DNA of 64,000 nucleotides, taken from UBA822 sp965249775. GTDB taxonomy: Bacteria > Gemmatimonadota > Gemmatimonadetes > Longimicrobiales > Gaopeijiaceae. The position numbers and the translations under genes are program-made. Shown here piece by piece: positions 24,304 to 33,122 of the stretch. The notes under the pieces are model-generated. The model did not search any database. It worked only from the letters and a program-made list of their open reading frames with translations, and had not been told where the DNA came from. How positions within the stretch are numbered: position 1 is the stretch's first letter; each line of letters starts with the position of its first letter. The stretch covers positions 2,046,001 to 2,110,000 of the forward strand of contig OZ252253.1 of the NCBI GenBank assembly GCA_965249775.1. The letters run 5' to 3'.

Positions 24304-25533
24304 CTAGAAGAAACGGCTCAGGCTGAACGTCAGGAAGTCGTCCTGTCGCAGCGTGTGCAGCGGTGCATTGATGTCGGTGTTGAGGAACAGGCGCATCTCC
24401 AGCGCTCCGACCCAGCGCTCGCCGAGGCGACGCTCGGCCTCGATAAACGCGATCGTTTCGCCGTGCTTGAGATCCACGATCGGCCCGCCCAGGATGGACG
24501 TGCCCTGGACGTCATTGAACGCCCACCGAAATCCCACAAACACGTCGTTGTCGAACGCCGTGTAGGGCGCGTCGTCCCCGCGCCCGTCCAGCATGACCTC
24601 GGCCAGCAGGCCCAGGTCGGCCGCCCCGGGCCCCACGCTGAAGAGCGTGTGCTCCACCCCGAAGACACCCGCGGCGAAACGGTCTCCGTGCCCGCCGCGC
24701 GTCAGGGCCTCGAGCTTCCACAACGTGGCTCCCCGCGTGTATTGGGCGTCCACGCTGAACTGATCGATGATCGTGTAGAACGGCTGTAGCGCGAAGCCGC
24801 CCTCGACCTCGGTGGGCAACAGGTACGGTTCCCGGCTCGTGCCGTAGAACCCAGCTACACCGAGGTCAACGCCGCCCAAGCTGCGGGACCAGCGCGCTGC
24901 GAAGTCCGGGCGCCACCGCCCCGCATCAGACTGGTAGACGGCGTCGTCCAGCACCGACACGGGGCCGCTCAAGCGGCCCTCGCTGCCGGGAAACGTGCGC
25001 TCGCGGAAGAACGGCATCACGAACAGGTCCAGCGCCCCCCAGTCCCGCTCCAGCGTGAAGTTCACCATCGGCTGGCCGAGCTTGTCCTCGCCATCGATAT
25101 CCTCAACGCCGTCGGTCTGATTCACGATGTCCACCAGGTGCACCGATTCGGTGGTGCCCTAGAACACCTTGCCGACACCTGCCATGAGCGTCCATCCGTC
25201 GCGCAGCCACAGGGCGCTGGCCTCGCGCAAGTCGAAGTGTGTGCGACTCGCGTCGTGCGCGTCCAGGCGCAGCATGGGGGACAGGCGCAGCTCCGGCCCG
25301 TCCCCGTCCATCCACCAGATGAACTCTGGCGCAAGCCCGATCGACGGAGAGAAGACCGCGTCGCTTTGGTCAGCGAACAGCGGGTCGTTGGGGAAGATCC
25401 GGGTCTCAACGAAGACCGAGCCCCTGATTTCCTGACCGGCCACAGCGTCAGCCGCCGGGGGCGCGACGCCCCCGGCGAATACCGCGATCAGCGCCCACAT
25501 TCGGGCGCGCTCCCTTGGGTTCTTCATGAGCAC
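24304..25533 (-). pseudogene. Outer-membrane beta-barrel protein (DUF1302-like) interrupted by an in-frame amber codon
   Basis: The two open parts, 25533-25159 and 25143-24304, are in the same reading frame and separated by one TAG at 25159-25161 (context GVGKVF-stop-GTTESVHLVDIVN). In the related proteins I recall, this position is Trp, so TGG to TAG is the likely change. The N-terminal part has a signal-like start and GSVFVETRIFP. The C-terminal part ends in a barrel-type strand finishing with Phe (FLTFSLSRFF). The full product would be about 409 residues. It belongs to a three-gene cassette with the LolA-like and MMPL genes. As read, it is probably inactive; a base-call error would restore it. 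Confidence 0.75.
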
Positions 25534-25539
25534 AGCCCC

Positions 25540-26074
25540 CTACCTCCCGCGGCGAAGACGCGATGGCGTGAACTCGCCGTCGGCGAACCCGTTATCGAAC
25601 GTCCACTCGCTGAACACCAGGTCGGTGCTCTTGCCGTTCTGGTGGTTCTCCATCGCCATCAGATTCGGGCGCCAGTACTGGCCGAGGTACTGCTCATAGT
25701 CATGGTAGATGAGCGTCTTCAGCAAGGCATCCTTGCGATCGTAGAAATCGATGCGCTGCGCGCGGTATTCGTCCTTGTCCCACCACACGATCTGCTTCGT
25801 GTAACCCGAGTTCTCGTACAGCGGCAGGCGCTCAACCACGTAACACTCCAGATCGCCGCATGCCTCCTCGCCCACGAAGCGGTAGTCGTACTTGTCGACC
25901 TCCTGGGAGACGAGGTCCTCATAAGCGAACTCGCTGCCCACGAACGGCCCGGACTTGTTGGCCGAGGAGATGCGCTTCACGCGCTTCAGGGCCGGTAGGA
26001 AGAGCCATCGCCGCAGCCATCAGAGCGGTCGACATCGCCGTCCGCATCATTTTCGTCTTTATCGTCGCATTCAT
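25540..26074 (-). pseudogene. LolA-like outer-membrane lipoprotein-sorting protein with internal deletion and frameshift
   Basis: The C-terminal about 150 residues are well preserved: WLFLPALKRVKRISSANKSG, FVGSEFAYEDL and LLKTLIYHDYEQYLGQYW are characteristic of the lipoprotein-sorting-like partner of MMPL exporters. Upstream, from an ATG at 26074, a signal peptide (MMRTAMSTALMAAAMA) is encoded in a different frame. About 90-100 codons normally found between the two are missing, with the junction near 26003-26012. A single deletion event explains both the loss and the shift. The later GTG at 25980 could still start the C-terminal part, but without a signal peptide. Confidence 0.75.
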
Positions 26075-26118
26075 CGTTCGTCATCCTCTCAATTGGGGTT
26101 TCGTTGTCATCAGGGAAA

Positions 26119-28485
26119 TCAGTCCGCGCCGGACGCGACGGCCACGAGGGCGGCGTTCGGAAGGGGGTACTTCACTGCACGCCGGTCGAACGTGAGCAGG
26201 ATCGCCGGCAGGAGAAGGAAGTCGACCACCAGGGCGCTCACCACGGTGAGCGAGGTTAGCAGGCCCATGTAGGAGGTCACGCGGAATGTGCTCAGTCCGA
26301 GCATTGCGAAACCAACGGCCACGATCAGCGTGGTGCCGACGATGGCGGGCCCGACCATCCGGAAGGCGTACCGCACCGCATCAGATGCGTCCATCGTGTG
26401 GCGGGCGTACTGGTACTTGCTGAGGAAGTGCACCGTGTCGTCTACGACGATTCCGATGGACAGGCCGGAGACGATCGATACCGCGAAGCCGACCTGGCCT
26501 ACGAGCATCGCCCACACGCCGAAAGCCATCGCCGCCGGAAGCACGTTGGGCACCAGGCTGATCACGCCCAGCCGCACACTCTTCAGAGCAATCATCAGGA
26601 TGCCCGCGATGAGAACGAATCCGAGGCCTGTGCCCAGCAGCATGGAGGCGATGTTGCGTCTCGTGATCTTGGCGAACATCAACGGTGTGCCCGTGGCCCG
26701 CGCCGACCGCATTGTCGCCGTTCCGTTTCGGGCCAGCCACGCTTCGGCCAACGCCACTTCCTGCTCGACAATCTTCACGTCGACATCGCCGTAGGTGACG
26801 TCGACCCGAAGCGAGCTCTTGTCCAAGTCGATCTGGTCGTTGACGTCCAGGCCGTAGGGGAGCGACAGCTCGTACAGAAGCAGGTATTGGGCACCCAGCT
26901 CCTGCTCGGTCGGCAGCCCGTACTCGGCCGGATCGTCGGCATGCATGTTCATGTTCAGGCGCTTCATGGTTCGTGTGAAACTGTTCACGTGCACCACGTT
27001 CGGACGGGCGTCGAGCCAGTCCGCGAACTCGTCGACCGTCGCCAGGTACTCGGGATCACTCACCTCCTGCGAGCCACCGGCTTCGAGTGAGAACGTTGCG
27101 CTGTAGAAGCCCGTCAGGTTGTCGATCCCGAAGTCGCTGGCCCTGCGGATTTCGAGCGAGGGGGAGAAATACTCGATGAAGTGGTCGTTCACTTCCAACG
27201 TGGTCACCGCGAAGGACAGACCCACGGTGCCCACAGCCATGCCCGCCAAAACCGTCCGGTGACGGGCGACCATCATCTCGCTGAGGCGGTCGAGCCACGC
27301 GTTCACGCGGCTACCGCTCTCGCGGGGCTGCTTGACCGGAAGGATGGCGACCATCGCGGGCAGCAGCGTCATCGAGGAGATCCAGGCGAAGACCACGCCC
27401 ACCGCGGTCAGGTTGCCGAGCAGCCGGAACGGTGGCGAGTCACTGAAGTTGAGCGTCAGGAAACCGACGACCGTGGTAAGGCTGGTGAGAAAGACCGGCT
27501 TGGCGTTGACACGCATCGCCTCGACCAGAGCGTCCAGCTTCGGGTTGCCCGCACGCATCGACTGGAGCAGCGACACCAGGATGTGCACCGAATCCGCCAC
27601 CGCAAGCGTCAGAATGATCGTGGGCGCCGACGCGCTGGTTGGATCCAGAAACACGCCCATGTGCCCCGCGATTCCCAACGCGGTCGCCGTGGAGAATCCG
27701 ATCACGCCCAGCGTGGCCACCAGCCCGGTGACGGAACGCAGGAAAAGCCCCATCGTGATCGTGAACATCAGGAACATCAGTGGCATCACGACGGGCAGGT
27801 CCCGCATGGGCGCCTCGGCGAAGGCCCAGTTGAGCATGGAAAGGCCGCCCACCTGGATCTCCAACTCGGGATGCGTCTCGCTGTACTCCGTGACCAGGCC
27901 ACGAGCGTACGCCACGGTCTGGGCCAGTTCATCGACAGCTTCACCAGGCAGCGAGATGCGTACGTTCACGCCGGTCGTGCGCGCGTCGGGCGCGATGAGC
28001 CGTCCCGTCAGCAGTGGTTCCGCGAGCGAGACGCGCCTGGCGCGCGCCACTACCTCCGACGTGATCTCCCCACGCCCCACGAGGTCTTCGACGATCAGCT
28101 CGTCGCCGTCCGCCCAAGTGTGTTGGAAGTTGGTGATGGCGTCGACGCGCGTCGAAAACGGGATCTGCCATGCGTCTTCGGTGAGTGATCGGATCACCTC
28201 GAGATTCGCCGCCGTGAACACCTCGCCCTCCCTGGGTCTCACGATGAACAGCACGTTGTCGTTCTTCGTGTAGATGTTCTCGACCGCTTCGAAAGCGTTC
28301 AGATCGGGGTTGTCTTCGCTGAAAAAGACGCGGTAGTCGTTCCCCAGCCCCAGCTTGGACATGCCCATTCCCGCGGCCATCGCCACAAACAGGGTGCTCA
28401 GCACGACCCACCACCTGTTCCGGATTACCCAGCGCGTGTAGCGGTCTGCGCGTCCGGGGGCGGGATCTGTCATCATCTCACTCAT
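26119..28485 (-). CDS. RND-superfamily transporter of the MMPL/HAE3 type
   Basis: Large membrane protein of 788 residues with the two-fold repeated RND layout. A first membrane helix (WWVVLSTLFVAMAAGMGMSKL) is followed by a periplasmic domain and helices 2-6. A second set ends with VSALVVDFLLLPAILLTFDR. The acidic motif GIVVDDTVHFLSKY in the second half is the typical proton-relay region of MMPL proteins. Relatives move lipids, hopanoids or other hydrophobic compounds. It is first in the cassette and reads intact, whereas both downstream partners are broken. A TetR-type operator lies 17 bp upstream of its start. Confidence 0.88.
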   Translation of the reverse strand: MSEMMTDPAPGRADRYTRWVIRNRWWVVLSTLFVAMAAGMGMSKLGLGNDYRVFFSEDNPDLNAFEAVENIYTKNDNVLFIVRPREGEVFTAANLEVIRSLTEDAWQIPFSTRVDAITNFQHTWADGDELIVEDLVGRGEITSEVVARARRVSLAEPLLTGRLIAPDARTTGVNVRISLPGEAVDELAQTVAYARGLVTEYSETHPELEIQVGGLSMLNWAFAEAPMRDLPVVMPLMFLMFTITMGLFLRSVTGLVATLGVIGFSTATALGIAGHMGVFLDPTSASAPTIILTLAVADSVHILVSLLQSMRAGNPKLDALVEAMRVNAKPVFLTSLTTVVGFLTLNFSDSPPFRLLGNLTAVGVVFAWISSMTLLPAMVAILPVKQPRESGSRVNAWLDRLSEMMVARHRTVLAGMAVGTVGLSFAVTTLEVNDHFIEYFSPSLEIRRASDFGIDNLTGFYSATFSLEAGGSQEVSDPEYLATVDEFADWLDARPNVVHVNSFTRTMKRLNMNMHADDPAEYGLPTEQELGAQYLLLYELSLPYGLDVNDQIDLDKSSLRVDVTYGDVDVKIVEQEVALAEAWLARNGTATMRSARATGTPLMFAKITRRNIASMLLGTGLGFVLIAGILMIALKSVRLGVISLVPNVLPAAMAFGVWAMLVGQVGFAVSIVSGLSIGIVVDDTVHFLSKYQYARHTMDASDAVRYAFRMVGPAIVGTTLIVAVGFAMLGLSTFRVTSYMGLLTSLTVVSALVVDFLLLPAILLTFDRRAVKYPLPNAALVAVASGAD

Positions 28486-28501
28486 CCTATTTCCCCTCTA
28501 G

Positions 28502-28519
28502 AAACCGACTGGTTGGTAT
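28502..28519. promoter_or_regulatory. TetR-type operator in front of the MMPL gene
   Basis: AAACCGACTGGTTGGTAT is an imperfect palindrome (ACCGAC-TG-GTTGGT) 17 bp from the MMPL start. It matches the palindrome in front of tetR (29201-29218) at 14 of 18 positions. It is probably bound by the TetR protein encoded next door. Confidence 0.65.
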
Positions 28520-28530
28520 GTTACGGGTCC

Positions 28531-28560
28531 AACAAAAACCCCGCGACGAATTTCGCGGGG
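28531..28560 (-). terminator. Rho-independent terminator of the tetR gene
   Basis: CCCCGCGA, loop CGAATT, TCGCGGGG forms a perfect 8-bp GC stem at 28539-28560. On the minus strand it is followed by TTTTTGTT. It lies just after the tetR stop codon and before the MMPL operator, separating the two transcripts. Confidence 0.85.
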
Positions 28561-28566
28561 AGCGTC

Positions 28567-29202
28567 CTACGGTCTCAGTCCTTCCAAAAGGTCTAAGAAG
28601 ATCGAAAGTCCTGCCGTGACAGCATCCTGATCGTGCGAGGTCTTCACCGAACCGATGAGACCCTGGTACGTGGCGAACACCAGGCTCGCCACAGCTGTGG
28701 TATTCACATCCTTGCGGACGTTTCCGGCCTCCTGACCGCGCTCGAACGCGGCCCGAATGCCTGCCCTCCACTCGTCCGCAATGCGGTCGAGATGTTTCCT
28801 GAAATTTTCATCGACGGCCGCGAGTTCCTGCGTGAGGTTGTTCAGCGGACACCCGTAGAGCAGCTCTTCAGGTGTGGCCTCCGCCATCATGGCTCGCGTC
28901 GACTCGGCCAGCGTGCGGATCGGATCGTCGGATTCGCTCAGCGACGCCAACCACCGGTCCACAACCATCGGCCGCACCGCATCGTCCATGACCGCGTGCA
29001 GCAGGTCGGCCTTGCTCTTGAAGTGGTGATATAGCGCACCCTTCGTGACACCGGCATTGGTGAGGATGCGGTCGAGGCTCGCTCCCCCGTAGCCGTGGGC
29101 GTGAATCTCGCGGAAAGCAGTCTCCACGAGTAGCGCGCGAGTGCCCTCGGGGTCGCGAGTGCGCCCTTTGGCCCGGGGTGTGGTGGTCACTTGCGTTAAC
29201 AT
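28567..29202 (-). CDS. TetR/AcrR-family transcriptional regulator
   Basis: Repressor of about 211 residues from the ATG at 29202. The N-terminal helix-turn-helix is GASLDRILTNAGVTKGALYH followed by HFKSKADLL, a standard TetR_N pattern. The ligand-binding half is all helical and ends with IFLDLLEGLRP. Starting at 29367 would add 55 unrelated residues across its own operator. It lies directly upstream of the MMPL cassette on the same strand, with a terminator between. Matching palindromes in front of both genes indicate autoregulation and control of the exporter, most likely released by a hydrophobic ligand. Confidence 0.88.
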   Translation of the reverse strand: MLTQVTTTPRAKGRTRDPEGTRALLVETAFREIHAHGYGGASLDRILTNAGVTKGALYHHFKSKADLLHAVMDDAVRPMVVDRWLASLSESDDPIRTLAESTRAMMAEATPEELLYGCPLNNLTQELAAVDENFRKHLDRIADEWRAGIRAAFERGQEAGNVRKDVNTTAVASLVFATYQGLIGSVKTSHDQDAVTAGLSIFLDLLEGLRP

Positions 29203-29218
29203 ACCGACTAGTCTGTAT
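29201..29218. promoter_or_regulatory. TetR-type operator overlapping the tetR start
   Basis: ATACCGACTAGTCTGTAT is a palindrome (ATACCGAC-TA-GTCTGTAT reads as an inverted repeat with one mismatch). It overlaps the first bases of the proposed tetR start codon. It matches the palindrome in front of the MMPL gene, so it is probably the autoregulatory site. Confidence 0.7.
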
Positions 29219-29448
29219 GAAGTGAGCGCCGTTGTCAACCCCCTTGTGCGCAGAACGCTGTGGATTATCGACCTCCCGCTTTTTAGGCGGGAGGAAAGCG
29301 TTGCAGACAGCCGCCGTTCGCATTCCAGCTTGGAAAGCGCTCTAGGCCTGCTCGCCCAGGGAATCACCCGATTTCACACCCGCTTGCATCCCATTTGAAT
29401 CCCCTCGGCTCCAACCTCAGGACGAATCTGCGGAAGGATTATTCCCAC
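29219..29448. other. Gene-free interval at the right end of the island
   Basis: About 230 bp without a supported gene. A partial copy of the dispersed repeat (CCTCGGCTCCAACCTCAGGA, then CGAATCTGCGG) lies at 29403-29433, just before the 130-bp direct repeat. An inverted CCTCCCGC...GCGGGAGG pair near 29270-29292 may be the remains of a terminator. Confidence 0.45.
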
Positions 29449-29578
29449 CGCCCGACAGGATTGACCTGCGGGGGCCCTAAAGGGCCTCCTCGGTCGTCTC
29501 GGCGGTGGGCATCCAGCCCGCCTTCGGCGGAAAACGCTCTCCCGCCTCGGCTCGAACCTCAGGACGAATCCGCACCAG
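29449..29578 (+). repeat. 130-bp direct repeat, right copy
   Basis: Same sequence as 23704-23833 apart from one base. It begins with a degenerate tRNA-Arg 3' end (CGCCCGACAGGATTGACC) and ends in the dispersed repeat block CGAATCCGCACCAG. It lies about 130 bp from the intact tRNA-Arg gene. Confidence 0.9.
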
Positions 29579-29618
29579 GCCGAAATGGAGAGCGCCGCCT
29601 CCGGCGGAGAAGACATTT

Positions 29619-29656
29619 CCGCCTCGGCTCGAACCAAAGCAGCGAGTCCGCACCAG
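29619..29656. repeat. Dispersed intergenic repeat, copy 5
   Basis: CCGCCTCGGCTCGAACCAAA then GCAGCGAGTCCGCACCAG, identical to the left part of copy 2 at 23611. It sits between the 130-bp direct repeat and the hairpin downstream of the intact tRNA-Arg gene. Confidence 0.7.
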
Positions 29657-29664
29657 ACCGAATT

Positions 29665-29706
29665 GAGAGCGCCCCAGGGGGAAACAGCTCCCCCTGGGGC
29701 ACTCTC
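29665..29706 (-). terminator. Long hairpin downstream of tRNA-Arg
   Basis: GAGAGCGCCCCAGGGGGA, loop AACAGC, TCCCCCTGGGGCACTCTC: a stem of about 18 bp with one mismatch. It directly follows the tRNA 3' end. A U-tract is lacking on the minus strand, so it may act in processing or as a weak terminator. A decayed version is present at 23660-23700. Confidence 0.6.
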
Positions 29707-29708
29707 AG

Positions 29709-29782
<74 letters not shown>

Positions 29783-29787
29783 AACGT

Positions 29788-30170
<383 letters not shown>

Positions 30171-30326
30171 GTGCTCCTAGTCTACCTGTAAGGATGGTCG
30201 GGAACAACGGCGCGCGGTTCGACTCGACTACTTTTGGGGATCGGGGCTTTCATGTAAGCTGAAGAGGTCACGGGACCGGCCTAGCGGCCCTTTCCCGTCC
30301 TCCACGCACCCTCAGATGAGGCCAGA

Positions 30327-31952
30327 GTGAATACAGTCGCGACTCCTGAAGTCCGATCCGATGTGCTGAAGGCCCTCCGGTCCCTCAAGGGGCGGGGCAC
30401 GCTCGGCGATGTGGTCTCGGCCGTGGGCTTACCGCGCGACGAGGTCGAGGGCATCCTCAATGGCCTCCTGGAGTCTCACCAGGGGCATCTCGCCGTGTCC
30501 GAGTCGGGAGAGTTGATCTATATCTTCGACCGCAAGCTGATCCGGCGGGACAAGGTCTCCACGTTCGAACGACTCGAGAGTGCGACCAAGAGGTTCCTCA
30601 CCGGGGCGTTCAAGGGCTGGATCGTGGCGATGCTCGTCATCTATTTCGTGGTTTTTGTGGTGCTTGTCATCTTGGCGCTCGTCGCGATGATGTCCAGGGG
30701 CGGCGACCGCCGGAGTGGCGGGAGCTTGGGGCGCGGCGGCGGCCGGCATGGGCACTCCCACTTCCCGAGTTTCTGGCTCTGGTACTACATATGGACGCCG
30801 CGTTGGCGCCTGGGTAGCCCCTACTACGGCCGCCGCTGGGAGTCCACGCTTGAAAAGGACAGCCGGCCTCCGTTCTACAAGAAGGTTTTCGCGTTCGTCT
30901 TCGGGGCCGACCGGCCGGAGCCGACACGGAAGCAGCTCGACCGCGGCACGCTACGCCTCATCCGCGCCCGGAAAGGGGCGCTCACTACGGCCGAGCTCGT
31001 CGAGCATACGGCACTCGCGCTGCCCGACGCGGAAGAGGAGATGGGACGGCTCCTGGGATCGTACGCGGGAGAGCCCGCTGTTTCCCCGGATGGGGAGCTG
31101 GTCTACACGTTTCCCGAGCTCATGACGAGCGCCCACGGAGCGGTGAAAGCCCGAGAACCGAACCCGGCCTGGATGCGGATGGAGTATCCGCTGGAGCTTA
31201 CAGGCAACGAGAAGAAGCATGATGCCGTCATCATCGGGATGAACGGGTTCACCTTGGTGGCAGGTGCCACCGCACCGTGGTTCATCATTCCACAAGTCGC
31301 CTCCTATTACCCCTCGCTCGCCTGGCTCGGTGGCACCGCTGCGTTCTGGGGGCTGGTCATCGTCCCAGTCGTTTTCAGCGTCCTCTTCTTTACGGTCCCG
31401 CTGCTCCGCGTGCTAGGTGTCCGCAAGGAGAACCGCGCCCGAAGGGCCCGCAACGTACGGCGTCTGGTCCTGGGCCTCGTGTACCGCGAGGCGCTCGCCG
31501 GAGGCGGCTCCGTCACGACCAAAGCTGCGGTCGCGCACGTGCAGGCGAAGATGAAGGATCAGAACGTGGATCCATCGGAAGTCGAAGCCGCCCTTCACCA
31601 GCTCGCGGCCGAGTTCGATGCGGACGTGTCGGCTGGGGAGGTCGGTCCGTCGGGCGCAAGTGGCCCGCTTCGTTTCTCCTTCCCCGCCATTCGAGACCAG
31701 TTCCTGGCCAGCGAAAGGGTTCGGCAACGACTCAAGCTCGAGGACGGTAAGCTCGGCGACATCGTCTACTCGAGCGCGGATTCGGGGGAGGAGGCGTCCG
31801 AGCGGGATCAGGCTGCCTTCGACCGCGAGTTGGCGGGAGACGTCGACCTGAGCGCCTATCTCCCCTCACCAGACCGAGCTGGGTTCGAAGACGAGTACGA
31901 GATCGTCGCGTTCGAAGAGGAGCTCAAACGCCGAGGCTCGGGCAAGCCTTAG
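30327..31952 (+). CDS. Membrane protein with repeated winged-helix-like domains, unknown function
   Basis: Protein of 541 residues starting at a GTG. The first 65 residues (VLKALRSLKGRGTLGDVVSA, then GELIYIFD) look like a winged helix. A membrane helix follows near residue 100 (WIVAMLVIYFVVFVVLVILAL). A second unit resembling the first (LIRARKGALTTAELVEHTAL, then GELVYTFPEL) is at about 210-270. Two membrane helices near 325-380 follow, then a third possible unit with VTTKAAVAHVQAKMKD. A Gly/Arg/His-rich loop lies after the first helix. I do not recognise a named family. The layout suggests a membrane-bound sensor or DNA-linked scaffold, but this is speculative. It is monocistronic and divergent from rnpB. 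Confidence 0.6.
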   Translation: MNTVATPEVRSDVLKALRSLKGRGTLGDVVSAVGLPRDEVEGILNGLLESHQGHLAVSESGELIYIFDRKLIRRDKVSTFERLESATKRFLTGAFKGWIVAMLVIYFVVFVVLVILALVAMMSRGGDRRSGGSLGRGGGRHGHSHFPSFWLWYYIWTPRWRLGSPYYGRRWESTLEKDSRPPFYKKVFAFVFGADRPEPTRKQLDRGTLRLIRARKGALTTAELVEHTALALPDAEEEMGRLLGSYAGEPAVSPDGELVYTFPELMTSAHGAVKAREPNPAWMRMEYPLELTGNEKKHDAVIIGMNGFTLVAGATAPWFIIPQVASYYPSLAWLGGTAAFWGLVIVPVVFSVLFFTVPLLRVLGVRKENRARRARNVRRLVLGLVYREALAGGGSVTTKAAVAHVQAKMKDQNVDPSEVEAALHQLAAEFDADVSAGEVGPSGASGPLRFSFPAIRDQFLASERVRQRLKLEDGKLGDIVYSSADSGEEASERDQAAFDRELAGDVDLSAYLPSPDRAGFEDEYEIVAFEEELKRRGSGKP

Positions 31953-31986
31953 ACCGCGCGGTGGACCCGGTAGTCACCAAGGCCCA

Positions 31987-32068
31987 GCGTAAGTGAGGCC
32001 CGGCGTCGATGGGCCTATCGTAAGTCACGACCGGGATCGATGGGCTGGGCGTAAGTGAGGCCGGCGTC
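31987..32068. repeat. Short direct repeats between convergent genes
   Basis: GCGTAAGTGAGGCCCGGCGTC at 31987 recurs as GCGTAAGTGAGGCCGGCGTC at 32049, with a weaker copy (TCGTAAGTCACGACC) between. Period is about 31 bp. It lies in the 130-bp gap between the convergent genes ending at 31952 and 32083. Function unknown. Confidence 0.5.
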
Positions 32069-32082
32069 AGCGGGGCCCGGCG

Positions 32083-32958
32083 TCAGTGGGTCAGCGCGTA
32101 TAGGACGATGTTGATCCCGAGCGCGTAGGCCTTGGGAGAGAACAGGAAGAAGAACTCCTCCTCCTCCCCCTCTCTCTCCCAGCCATCGGCGATGTCGGTG
32201 TTGTGGGACATCAGCACCATGATGCGCCCCTGCGCATCCTGAATCCCTCTCAGGTGCGGGATGGCACTGTCCGCGCCCTGCTCCGATGTCGACGAGCCCC
32301 GTCCGCTCCGGCGCCAATGTTGAATCGACGGCACCTGGGGCACGTCGTATACCACGTACAGCGCGTTGAAGATCGTACTGCCCGGGGGGATGTCCTGGAT
32401 CGGATACTCGCTCTGCGGAAGCACTTTCCCGATCTCACGGACCCAAGAATTCCACGCGCGCGTACCCCAAAAATCGTCGACCCAGAGGAACCCTCCCCGC
32501 AGGAGATAGTCGCGGAGACGGTCCGCCTCCTCAGAGTCGAACGCCATCGTCCCGACATCGGACATGAAGATGAACGGGCACTGAAAGAGGTCGTCATCGG
32601 TGAATTCCACGACGAGATGCTCGGGGCGCCCCTGTGGGTTCGTCCTGATCGGTGTCCTCGTGAGTTGGGAGAGCCGGAGCATGAGGTTGCGGTCGGCATC
32701 CGGATAGTCGGTGCGCCAACCCTGCCCCAGCGGCTCGGTACGCACCTGCCGGTAGGCGACCCGGCAGAAAGTGAAGGCTCGCCCGGACGGGTCCGCAAAG
32801 CCCTCGATGCTTCCGGAAAATCCGCGGGAGGCCCTCAGGCGCTGGTCGATCCCCTGGGCGGCCGAGACGCGAGCCGTCCCGAGTGTCAGAGCCGCCAACC
32901 CAACCGCCACCACGGCGCCCCTGATCCATCCGCTCCGTCCCACCTCAGTCATTCGCAT
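32083..32958 (-). CDS. DUF4159 domain protein with signal peptide
   Basis: Protein of 291 residues with an N-terminal signal peptide (GAVVAVGLAALTLGTARVSA). The DUF4159 pattern is clear: FTFCRVAYRQVRTEP, GWRTDYPDADRNLMLRLSQL, FIFMSDVGTMAFDSEEADRL followed by RDYLLRGGFLWVDDFWG, and C-terminal AYALGINIVLYALTH. The fold is thought to be related to glutamine-amidotransferase-like domains. No function is established. It is monocistronic and convergent with the 541-residue membrane protein. Confidence 0.78.
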   Translation of the reverse strand: MRMTEVGRSGWIRGAVVAVGLAALTLGTARVSAAQGIDQRLRASRGFSGSIEGFADPSGRAFTFCRVAYRQVRTEPLGQGWRTDYPDADRNLMLRLSQLTRTPIRTNPQGRPEHLVVEFTDDDLFQCPFIFMSDVGTMAFDSEEADRLRDYLLRGGFLWVDDFWGTRAWNSWVREIGKVLPQSEYPIQDIPPGSTIFNALYVVYDVPQVPSIQHWRRSGRGSSTSEQGADSAIPHLRGIQDAQGRIMVLMSHNTDIADGWEREGEEEEFFFLFSPKAYALGINIVLYALTH

Positions 32959-33122
32959 ACCTCATCTTGTCCCCATCGTACGGTCGGATGCCCGCGCCGC
33001 TCTACACGCTGTTCCGGACGAAGCGCACGCCCGCTTGAACGACGCACCTATTTATAGAGTATTGGAATCGTGACGCCAGGTTCACAGGAAAAAAATCTTC
33101 CGACGTCCCCGAAGAGATGCCC

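Noticed and set aside
25159..25161. Amber readthrough or recoding to an unusual amino acid
   Set aside because: Single TAG with no associated machinery or stem-loop; other genes here use TAG as a normal stop, so a point mutation or sequencing error is simpler.
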